Source of the DNA: Epiperipatus broadwayi
Lineage: Eukaryota > Onychophora > Udeonychophora > Euonychophora > Peripatidae
DNA length: 64,000 bases
Assembly (NCBI GenBank): GCA_028023455.1
Contig: JAQFVV010000030.1
Coordinates: 6,154,501-6,218,500 of the forward strand
Direction of reading: 5' to 3'
Under the pieces are notes generated by a model that was given only the letters and a program-made list of their open reading frames with translations, was not told the DNA's origin and searched no databases. Below, piece by piece: positions 36,501 through 48,000 of this stretch (position 1 is its first letter; each line of letters begins with the position of its first letter). Position numbers and translations under genes: made by a program.

Positions 36501-39500
36501 CTGTCATCAAGAAATAGAGAATCTTTATACAGCAGTATTAAATGTTTTTTATCACACCAAACAATATTTTCAAATTAACATGAAAGATTTGAATGAATTG
36601 GAAAATGTTTCCAAATTGAAAGTATTATGGATAAATTTGGTTATGGTCACAGTAATGTGAGAAGACACAGTTGTGCAGAGAAAGAAAAAATTATATATCG
36701 CTAATTTTTTCTTCGAAAAAAATTCAAAACAGAAATAGATATGGAAACATCCAAATAAAAGTACATCTATAAATAGTCAAAATAAGAGTCATAGATCACA
36801 TGACCCTATACTCTTAAGCTTGTAAGTTATAAACAATGAGGATTGCCAATTCCTCAACAAGCTTTGTGATAAATGCTTAGCTAGAGAAAGCATTTAAAAT
36901 ATCCCTGTAAAAGTACATCTAAATTGGATTATATTTTGACTACCAGAAAATATATATATTTCAAGACTATAATGTTTTAATAGACACACACAAGAAATGA
37001 TGACTGATTAATAATATGTAAGATGCATCTTGATGAAAAACTAAAGAGATTAGCGAGATGTAAGATGCATATCAATGCAAAACATAAAGAATTAATTAGA
37101 AGTCTATTGAAAAACAGTTCAGCATTTGATATTTTTAATCTTCAGATTCCAGTGAATTTAAATTAGAACTTGCTAATTATTTTAAAATACTGACAGATTT
37201 CGAAGATGGTTCAGTAATATTTGAGATTAAACCACTAAACATCACATGATCACCACAAGCCATAAACTAGTCTGGGGATATTGGATGAGTAGGCATTAGA
37301 TAGGGATTTTATGCACAAGCCTTCTGGCATCCATTGATTACTCTGATTGGCACAGGGTGGCACTACTGTATGGAGAGAGTTTTTGCCTTGTTTAATATTT
37401 GAGATCATTAAGAAAATAATTAATTGATATTCTACTAATAACTGCAACAAAGATAAGCGATACAAATAAGTAGCAATTCGCCAGTAAATTTTAGACAAGA
37501 CAAGACATTAAGAAGAAAAGAAAGAATGTTAAGAAATTTTTTTTAAGGATTCATTTAGAATAATTGAAAATTTGAAGTTCTGTAAAATGGTAAAAATAAT
37601 AATTGATGTAAAAAGCACATAGAAAAGAATAAAAGTTTTAAAAATATAAAACAACATCTTGGTATTGAAAAGACGAAACAGAAAGATGACATCGTGAAGT
37701 GTGTGAAAGAGTTTTACAAAAAAATTATGTAGTAATAAAGAACCGGAAAACAAAATAATAACTACAGTTAGAATATCTTTTGAATTATCGAGAATTGAAA
37801 TGAAGAGGGGAGAAGTGCAATTGAATCTATGAAGAGATGAAGCAGGAAATGATGGAATTATTACTGATATCATAAAAAAAGAAAGAGATGAAGAAACAAA
37901 AAAAAAAAAATTGGTGACAAATCTATATACCAAATGTGTAAACGATAAAGATGTATCAGATGATTGGAAAAATGCAGAACTAATATTAATATTTAAAAAA
38001 GAAGATATTAGAAATTACAGATCTATCACTCCTCCATCAATTCAATAAGGGTGATGGTTAAGCATGAAATGCATCTTGGAGACCATTTCCATTCTCCCGA
38101 TGTCTTTATTATGTTGAGAAATGCTAAGTTATATTTATATTAATTATGTATAACAAAAGTCAGGTTGGTTTGTTTTTTTACATAAAGAGAATAACATTTC
38201 AAATACAAGTATACTTTATATACATGGAGTGTAGATGTAAATTGAGGATTTGAACTCAGACTTTCAAGCTCCCTTCAGCCATCTACTTTATCTCACACAC
38301 CGATACCCACAATCACACACATGTGAAAAAGATAAATGATCTCCAATATATGTATTTTGTTCTGAACCAGCACTCATCAATTGGGTTAGATCATCATCTC
38401 TCACACACATATATATGTGTGAAAGATGATGGTCTGGTCCAACTATGTGTGAGAGATAATGAACTGGAGTAATTGATGAGTGCTGAACAGCATATTGGAT
38501 ATCATTTATCTTTTTCACATGTGTGTGGTCATGTGTAATGGTTGTATGAGATAGAGTGAATAGCTGAAGGGGCCTTAAAAGTTTGGGTTCAAATCCTCGA
38601 TATTACATAAAGAGAATAATAGTTTCATTTTTTTTTTTACTGATCATTTTGTGATAATAAAATTATATATATAGTATTTATAATAAAAACCATTGTTTTT
38701 AAGGGCTGAGAAGGAAAGACAAAGAGTCCAGGCTGAAGTTTATGACCTTATTGCCCAAGTGGATCACGTCAGTAAGGAAAGGGTATGCAAATAAATAATT
38801 ATATATATATATAAAATAAGTAAAAATAAAATTATTGCAAATTTTTAAAATAAATAATTTAGTACAGAGTTTAGATCATCACCAGGGTGAAAAATAATTA
38901 TTATAACAAATAATTACAATATAATATGTGTGTGTGTATATATATGCAACATAAAACTTTCATTCAATTGTTTAGTAAATCATTGATTAATTGCAGGCTG
39001 TGGTTATGCAGTTAATTAATGAATCCTCTTAATCAATAAACCAATAATATACAATTGAATAGAGAGTAACACTTACAATAATTCAGACCGAACGAGAATT
39101 ATGTAGAATCATTATTTTCCTGATTATCTTTTGCCTCGGTGATGATATGTGTAATGTATAATAATTTTATTATTGTATGTGATTTTATTATTGTAAATGT
39201 ATTGTACGATTGGAATAATCTTTTGAAAAATAAGATTGCTAATTATATTGTAACAAACGCTATGTTAAAGAAGTAATAAATTGTCACTCTGGGTCACCAA
39301 GAGGATTGACCGCTTGGTCATATTATCCAATCGCTTTAACTAACAGATATTTCTTTATTAAAAAAATATAAATGAATAATGCTATTAAAAATGACATTGT
39401 TAAAAAATAAAAAACTGAATGATTTTCTGATTCCAAATTGAAATTTGTTTTAGGAAGCAGCTGACAAAAGAGCTGAAAAATACGAACGCCAAGCCGCTGA

Positions 39501-41965
39501 TGTTATGGCAAAATTTGATGATTTAATGCGTCAAATCAATGATCTGAATGGGGTAAAAGCTCGCTTGAGCCAGGAAAATACTGATCTTCTAAAAGAACTT
39601 CAAGAATATAGATCATCTTTAGAAAGTATTACACTTCTCAAGGCCCAATTGGCAACTCAACTGGAAGATGCTAGGCGTCGCTTGGAAGATGAAGAGAGAG
39701 TAAAAATATATAGTTTTTTTATTTTTTAAATATGTTTTTATTTTGTTAGATTCTTCTTTACTTTTTTTGCATTTCTTTATATATTCATATATATTGCTTA
39801 TAATAACTTCTTTCATATACACTTTAATACAAACATTTTTTATAATAAAACTTCTTTATTTTCCTGACAGTTTCGACTGTCCAGCAGTCTTCATCAGAGC
39901 TGCTCAAATTTCCTCTACCTTTTAAAAGGAAATTTGAGAAGCTCTGATGAAGACTGCTGGACAGTCGAAACTGTCAGGAAAATAAAAAAGTTTTATTAAA
40001 ATTTTTTTTTGCATTAAAGTGTATATGAGAGAAGTTATTATAAACAATACCGTTAATCTAATATAGTAATACTTTTCAATAAACTTTTATATAGTTAAGA
40101 ATTACTCTGCAAACAACAGTTCATAATTTGGAGATAGATATTGAAACTGTACGCGTTCAGTATGAAGAAGAGGCGGAACAACGTTCAGAATTCGAACGCA
40201 AACTCAATATCGCCTACACTGAAATTGCTCAATGGAAAAGCAAATATGAAGCCGAAGCCATGGCACACGCAGAAGAACTCGAGGAGGCTAGGTAACTTAA
40301 TGACAGCTTTTTAAAATAAAATATGTGAAATTTATCTTTAAAGATGAAATTATTTCGGATAAGACTTTCTTTTTGCATCAATGCATTCAAATATTGTACT
40401 TCATTATTACTATTTATTATAGTATGAGTAATAATAAATTTGGATAATAACTATATTAAAAATCACTTAATATCATTATATTATATAATTCTCATATGTG
40501 CTTAGGATATTTTTAATATTTCTAAAAACTTTCAAATTTTTCTCTTTCTATATTCAATTTATTTTGATCTTTCTTTTTTAAAACTTAATGCCATTAATTT
40601 TTCATTCTTCTTTAAAACTTAATACCATTATTTTTTCCATTCTTTTCTACATTCATAACTTTCCAGTTCTGTCAGCCATTTCTTTATTTTGTTCTAATAT
40701 TTTTATTTAAAAAACATATATTTTCAGTATAATTTCCTTCTCACTTCCTCCATTCTTGTCTATATAATTATCTGGTTGCTATTTACTTACAACTTGTTAT
40801 TTTTACAAGTTTCTTGTTTATTTATGAATGTTATATTTTACAGACGTAGAATGGCTCTCAAGCTTGCAGAAGCTGAAGAGCAAATTGAGGCAGCATTGAA
40901 CAAAGCCTCATTGATGGAAAAAGCTAAAAATCGCTTGCAGAGTGAAGTCGAAATCTTAATTGTGGATCTCGAAAAGGTAAATTCAATTCAACTTTTACTT
41001 ATTGTAATAAATGTTATAGCTTAATTTTAGTGAACTTTATTTATAAAAAAACGAATCAAAAATATAGTTGAATATTTTTTTAAAGTAAAAATATAGTAAT
41101 ATAAAAGTGAGAGTATTTTTCAGAATAGTTTTGATAACGCACATTAAAAAATAAGTTAAATGAAAGTTATAAGAATAGGATTGTTACGCAATTCGTTTAA
41201 AATTTTATCTCTTTTCTTTGCATTTGTAATGTGTATAATTAACTTTAGAGATGTCTGCTAACAAAATTTTTTATTAATTTTAAGTTAATGTGAAGTTATT
41301 TCTTACTATCTAAGATATAATCGGCAAACTGTCAGTTGTTATATCTTCCTTTTTTAAAGAAAGTATATCAGTAAGTTATAAAAATAATTGTTCCATTTGT
41401 CTTTTAGTTCTTGAAACATATTTTCTTTTATTATTAATAAATTTATAAGAATGAAAATATGTTTTTGAGGTGTTGAAATATGGTGGAAGTTTTTTTGATT
41501 TCCTCTCAATGCTTTTTTTTTTAAGCTTAAAGGCATACATATAACTGTTTGAACAATTACGTTATTCAAACAAACATATCATTATCCCTTCATGGATAGA
41601 ATCTAGACTGAAACTGAATCATAGTTGAGATAAGATTTAAATTAAAATGCACAGAGCATGAGTGAAATATTTTAAGTTTTGATATTGATATGGATATCCA
41701 AATACGTTTTTCAAATAAGGAGGAGAGATTAACTTTGTTTGGTATATTTTTGAAAGCTATGGTTAGGATATTAAAAAAAAGATATTTTAGTCTTTGAATT
41801 TTGTGTTACTAACTGTTTCTGGTATTGGTGGTTTAAATTGTTAACTTTTATAATATAGATTCATGTTTTTGTAATGAAGATGTATAATTTTGGTGCTATT
41901 AAATTTGTTTCCATGATGTAACAAAATATTGTTAATAATTGTAATAATAAGTGTAACTTATATCT

Positions 41966-42010
<45 letters not shown>

Positions 42011-45000
42011 TAAATGTTGATTAACAGATTGGCCTATTGGCTCATTATGTTGCACATTATTGTTAATACATTAATTATTTTAGCAGGAATAACTTAATTA
42101 AAGATTTTCCACTGTGAATGCTATAATCTTTTAATCCATTTTTCAACTATAATTTTATTAAAATATTAAATAATCTTTACTTTTTTTTTAACCACTCATT
42201 TTTCTTTGACATTAATGGATATACAATGAATATTCTTTTTAGTATAAATTTTAAAATCAATGCTATTAACTTTTAAATAATGTACTATAAAGCAGAAAGT
42301 TCTTTTCAAATGTCTATCGAAGAAAGGAGAAAAAGAGGGCTTTATTACCAAACCATGTTAATTGCTGGATGTTGAGGTTTTGAACAGTTATCTATATTTT
42401 GTTTTATCCCCTAGCTAAGAGTAACCAATATTCTTTTACTAATTAATATTAAATAATGAATTGAATTGCGTAGAGTCCGAGTATTGGAAAGAAAAATTCT
42501 AAGACTGATTAGAATCCTAAAAAAATTTCAAGTTTTATCAAGGCAGGATTTGAATACCAGGTTGTAGAAATGCCTGGTTGATATGTTATCACTATACCAT
42601 GATGCTTTTTAATATGCACACTATTTATTATAATTTTTGTTAAAGATGAGAAACTAAAATATAGTTTGTTTTTTTACTATTATCATTATATATATGTATT
42701 GATAAAAATGAGTTTTATGACAAAAAGAAGAAAAAAATATTGTGTTTCATTGAAATGATAAGTGAAAAAAACAAAGGATAAATTCAGATCGTTAATAAAA
42801 TAAAGGATTTTATTTTGAAGAAAGTTGAAAAAGATGTAGACACTAGGATAAATAGTTATTTGAAATGTTGATGACTTTATTGAAATAGTAATGATGAAAA
42901 TAATATATATTTATAAACATTTTATTTTTATTGTAAATACTTTATCATTAGAATACTTAGATTATATTACAAAATACTACAAGTTATTATGCTAAAGATT
43001 TACATTAAGCTAAATATATAAGTCGAATATATTTTAATTGAGAAACAAAAGAAGTTAATTGGAGCAAACATGTCTATTATTGGAAGATTTAAGGCAAATT
43101 TTCTTGAGGATATTAATCAAAATATTTTTGCTAACATTATTATTAAGACAGCCAATGCTTTCATCAATTCAATACTATAATACTAAGTTGTCCATGCACT
43201 TTACTACTGTTACACAATGCTTTATTTACCACCCTTTTTTACAATTTACAGTTTCGATTGCCCCAGCAATCTTCTTCAGAACTTTTGAATCTCCTAGAAT
43301 TTAGCAGTTGAAGTTAGGAGATATAAAAGTTCTGAAGAAGATTGCTGGGGCAAACGAAACTGTAAATTGTAAAAAAGAGTGGTAAATAAAGCATTGTGTA
43401 ACAGTAGTAAAGTGAATGGACAATTTACTATTATATGGTATACGTTTGGCAATGCAATAAGAAAGAGTAGTTATTATACAATTCAGTACTATCTAAGATT
43501 TTCATTATTGCTTATTCAAACATAATGTTAGTTCAAAAGATGATTATCTTCAATGAAATACCCAAGTATTCGTATTTTACATGATGACAAATGAATTTCA
43601 AATCATTCAGTAAGTAGAAAATACATGATATTAGCATTACACAATTACTTTGATAATGTTCCACCTGCATGAAAACTTTAGTCTGCCGACCAGAGGTATT
43701 CCTCAAAAATTTTCTTAAACCATTCTTGTTTTTTTACTGTGTATTTGGTTTTCATTAATAAAAGACTAAAGAAAACTAACGTCTTTTTTTCATCTTGTAA
43801 TAGCAGCTCCATCTATTTTTTTTTGTGTGTAAGTGATCTATTTTTAATTTTTAAAGGCCTTTTCAGATATTTCCATACTGCTAAATATTTTGCAAGATGT
43901 TCAGCCAATTGCTGGTTCATTGATTCAGATGGATAAACCTTCAAATTTTTTCAGGCATACAAGTGGGACTTCAAAGCACTACCTTTGGATTGTCATCAAC
44001 CTTATCGAACTTTCAAACTACTAAGTTAAATAATATTTTAAATCTAATGGTAATAAATAGTTTTAGTTATAAAATTCAACTATTCTCACGAAAGCTTCTA
44101 TATTGATTGTCAAAGAAAAAATAGTTAAATTCTTTTTTTATTATTTGTCTACTACAGTCCATAAATGCACACAAAACACAATCTAATTGAAATGATTGGT
44201 AAAATTTGAAGCACATAAAGTACAAGATATGATGGCGAATGAAGCAATCAAATGCCTTAAAAACATTTTCGCGATTCATGGGTACCCGGAGGTTTTAGTA
44301 TCTGACAATGGCACTGCATTCACCGGAATGAAAATGCAACATTTTTGTGAAGAACATGATATACAACAAGTGTGGTCACAACCATACCATCTTCAATCAA
44401 ACGGTCTAGCTGAAAATGCAATACAACAAGTGAAACAAAAAGAAAACAGGAACAAAAAATATACAAGAAGTGCTGCATGTATTCATGATGGCTCAACATA
44501 CAACACTATCAATGGTAACAGGTAAATCACCAGCAGAAATACTATGCGGACGAAAATTGAGAACAAAATTAACTGCATTGTATCCAAAAGAGAGCAACAT
44601 AATACAATATGACAAAATAAAATTGACAATAAGCTGGACCATAGAGAAATCATGAGGACACATTGATTGGTGGAAATACAGAAGAATAGACCATTGGAGT
44701 AATGAGAGAATCGAGCCAATGAACAAGTAAATCCATTAAGGTGTGAAGACACGTCACACAGCAAATAAAAAAACTTTTTTTTTAGTGTAATCCATTTAAA
44801 AGTAGCGTGTACTTGGAAAATTTTCTGATTTGAATAAACCTATATACTGTTGTAAATAATAAAATGGAGTGAAATTTTTTTTTAATACACGACACTAGTA
44901 ATCAACATTCTTAATTTAATTTTTAAATCATATATGGATGGATGTAACTTCTCACATTTTCTATTGATTAATTCAAGTAGTTTGCTCATTTTTAATGATG

Positions 45001-48000
45001 GATTAAACTTGATTACTCTAGGTATTTCTCCTCCTTCATTACATTAAGTATATATATTTAACATTATACAATCTGTTCTTCAAAGTTATGTCATTACTTT
45101 TCTATTTATTTATTTACTACTTTATTTTAGCCAAACATTTCTACAATTCTAGCCTATTAGTATATGGATCCTCTAGTCATTGACTCTTCTTTTTGCAAAT
45201 TAAAAAAGTTCTTGTAAATTTTTTTTTCCATTTGTCAAAATATTCTGTCATTTTCGAAACCTTGTTAAAATGTTTTTTTTTTTTAATACAAAATATTTAG
45301 TTAAATTTGGTTTTAAATCTATTTAACCTCTATTTAGTAATTCTCAGAAAGTGTTATAGATTGAATTATGTTCTATTATCCAAGTTGATACTCAAGTGTG
45401 TTAATTTAAAACATTTCCTCTCATAATTTTGTACATATTAAAAACAATTTGGTTTTTGATGGGTTTTTGTTTAGCAATAACATAATGAGAAAAATCAGCT
45501 TTCAATCCATATATAATCTTCTAAGTGCGTTTTTGCCAGATATAATTAATAAACACACTAACCTACAAAGAAAACTTCAATATATAAAATGAGTTTGATG
45601 TATTATATGCTTGTCTGAATGTTTGTGATAATGGAATTATCCTTGTAACTATATGTTTAATTATTTCCATCATCTAGTTTTTGGGTTAAAATACTCTTAA
45701 AAAAGATTCAAATACCTTTACCTGAATATTTATTTTAAAGAAGTTATTTTTTTATTTTTTATTAAAAAACAAAACAGTTTTTATTAAAATATGTGTCTGT
45801 TCTTTCTTTTCTTTAATAAAAGTCATTAAAAAATAATGTTGATCTTATAGTATACAACCTATCTCCTTGATAAATTATATAGTACTTAAAATCAATAAAA
45901 AAATAGTGTTTTTATTCTTGAATTTAAGATTACATGCATATTAAATAAAATGAAGAAAAAAAAAAGCAAAACATAATCAATGGCCAAAATTTTATGAAAT
46001 AAAAATAAAGGTTGATATTAAAATTGTCAAATCTGTGATGATATATATATAGTACTCAAATATTTTACGCTAATATTTCACACAATTAGTTATAACATGC
46101 CAGTAATTCTCACATAAAATACTATATTTATTTATTTGTTTGCCTAGTACTTTCGAAGGGTGAAGCCTTCATTTTCAAAGCTATGAACAATTATGGTGCA
46201 GTGTGAGAAATGCAAAATTATGCAGACCCTTCCCATTTTATTATTTCAGATGTTGATTCCATGAATAAAAGAGACACGTTCTATGCCATTTCCAAGAAAT
46301 GGCAAATTTAATTTGCATAATTTTGCATTTCTCATGCTGACCATTCTGCACCACAATCATTCATAGCTTTGAAAATGAAAGCTTTGCCCTTCAAAAGTAT
46401 TAAGCAAACAAATAAATAAATATAAATATATTATATTTAAGAAATATTGGCATGTTATAACTAATTGTGTGAAATATTAGCATAAAATATTTGAATATTA
46501 CATAAAGTTTAATCTAAATTCAACAATAAATATGAGCATAAATTACTTTTTATGGCTCTAATTTGATTTGTTAAATTTTATTTTATTCTGTGGGTTCCTG
46601 TGAATGATTTTACACCAAGCATGTTTTAAAGTTTTTTATTTTTTTTTATTTAATACATATTTTATGCATGGACTATCTTCTGCTTTTTTGCATTTTTTAT
46701 TTATTAGACATTTTTTATTGCAAAAAATGTTATTTTTTTCATTGCAAATTCAAGAATAAATGCAAATATTTTATTTTTTGTCGAGTCTAGGCACCAATCA
46801 ATTAAATAGCAGTGCCAAAGTAGTCCAACTTATACTTACACATTTGATTATAATTTTAATTATTTTTAATGAGTTATATTCCAAATGTATGTAATTTAGT
46901 GCAAATTGATTGATTTTCATGCATGAAAAATAATAGTTAGCCAATAAAATATATCTATTAAATGTAACACTTAAGTTTTGGTGGAAACTTTAAAAAAGTA
47001 TTGCTTTTATTTATTGATATGCATGTGTTTATTACATAGAGCATAGTAAAATAAACTTATTTTAAAAATAATTTACTTTTTGAAGTTTTGTTTCCTTGAA
47101 TAGTCAGTTTTAGGTTTCGGTACTAGTACATATAATACACTCCACCGCTTGATGGCTCTGGTTTTGCCCAATGCACATCAGTATGCCATTTTAGCAGCTT
47201 AACTTTCTTTATAAAATGAATTATGATTTCCCATTATTAAAAAAAGTTACAATTTAGACTCAAACATTAAATACACCTTTTGTTGGGCATACTGATAGCT
47301 ACAGTTTGAATGTATGGCTGCTTCCTCTTATCTATCATAGAAGGACCGATGCAAAATTGTTTTCATTATTATCTAAGTCATGATTAAATATTAAATTTAA
47401 AAATAGATTAAGACACACAGTAAAAAGTCTGTTAATTTTTTAGGGAAATAAAAGTGCATCTTGCAAATGTAATGTAGTTCTTATGTTCTTTTATGCTGAT
47501 AATTTGTGACCCAAGAAATATTAAGAAGCTCATTATGACAATATTTATTACTACTTTATTATTTTTAATTGTTTTTTGGATTTAAAATTTTATAGGCTAA
47601 TGCTGCTGTCGCTAACCTGGAGAAGAGATGTCAAGGTTTGGAAAAAGATGTTTCCTCCTTGAAAGCCAGAGTTGATGAACTCAATGTTGAACTGGAGGCC
47701 GCCCATCGTGAGGCTAAAAATGCTCAAGCTGAAGCTCAAAGATGGAAATATCAGTATGAGAAGGCTTGTGAGCAGAGAGATGCCCTCCAACGAGAGAACA
47801 AGAAACTAGCAGGTATAGTTATTGTTAATTCTCTTTTCCCTAATCACATGCTTTATACTTGTACAGAATTTCATTATTTTTTTTTTCATTTATTATTTTT
47901 GCTTATATATGTAAAATAAACATTTTCTTAAATATAAATCAGTTACTTTTATTTATTATACAGAAAATTGTAAAGAAGATCGAGTAATATTAGTTTGGTT

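Larger units (their letters stand above)
36190..38048 (+). pseudogene. RTE-like LINE: endonuclease and start of reverse transcriptase
   Basis: Decayed frames spell an apurinic endonuclease domain ([81 protein letters not shown]) and then the polymerase start ([42 protein letters not shown]), which is open from 37838 to a stop near 38048. Two retroposons interrupt it (36769-36907, 37230-37392). Removing the first, with one duplication copy, makes the endonuclease frame continuous across the site. Confidence 0.8.
33905..38703 (+). other. Paramyosin intron b-c (4.8 kb)
   Basis: It holds a Penelope-like fragment, a MITE fragment, an RTE-like LINE with nested insertions, and a family A foldback. 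The stretches 34000-34300, 34880-35540 and 35670-36180 show nothing I recognise. Confidence 0.85.
39793..40050. mobile_element. Family D foldback with two hammerhead motifs
   Basis: Arms pair almost base for base: TTCCTGACAGTTTCGACTGT and CCAGCAGTCTTCATCAGAGC in the left arm, their complements in the right, with outer halves TTATAATAACTTCTTTCATA / ATATGAGAGAAGTTATTATA. I could not find a clear target duplication. Related copies: 43190-43430 and 51905-52010. Confidence 0.85.
39700..40094 (+). other. Paramyosin intron d-e (395 bp), mostly a ribozyme hairpin
   Basis: From donor GTAAAA to acceptor TTATATAG. About 250 of 395 bp (39793-40050) form one inverted repeat of family D with hammerhead motifs on both strands. 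Confidence 0.85.
43190..43430. mobile_element. Family D foldback with two hammerhead motifs
   Basis: Arms GTCCATGCACTTTACTACTG / CAGTAGTAAAGTGAATGGAC, then ACAATGCTTTATTTACCAC and its complement, then the ribozyme region. It has the same architecture as 39793-40050 but a different outer sequence. Confidence 0.85.
40977..47595 (+). other. Paramyosin intron f-g (6.6 kb)
   Basis: It contains a (TA)n run (about 41969-42007), a possible tRNA-like fragment (42530-42605), a family D foldback (43190-43430), a Ty3 integrase fragment (44196-44730) and a large foldback (46057-46494). The stretches 41000-41960, 42010-42520, 42620-43180, 43440-44190, 44770-46050 and 46500-47590 show only A+T-rich DNA. 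Confidence 0.8.

Noticed and set aside
37529-37933. 134-codon minus-strand frame, hydrophobic, membrane-protein-like
   Set aside because: It is the complement of purine-rich LINE polymerase sequence; the hydrophobic translation is a strand artefact.
38041-38085. Hammerhead at the LINE fragment end
   Set aside because: Only GGTTAAGCATGAAATGCAT and TTGG remain; the CTGATGA core is missing, so it is at most a family A remnant.
40122-40291. Alternative exon e start after the CAG at 40119-40121
   Set aside because: It would require one leftover base from exon d, which ends in phase 0; the acceptor at 40094 keeps the frame and family alignment.
41969-42007. (TA)n run as a regulatory or origin element
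   Set aside because: Simple microsatellite with nothing else around it; many shorter TA runs occur throughout the window.
13289-44730. Ty3 gag-pol and the integrase fragment as halves of one split element
   Set aside because: They are 27 kb apart with a coding gene between and no shared junction; separate insertions are simpler.
44483-44764. Two minus-strand open frames of 77-93 codons
   Set aside because: They are antisense shadows of the Ty3 integrase fragment on the plus strand.
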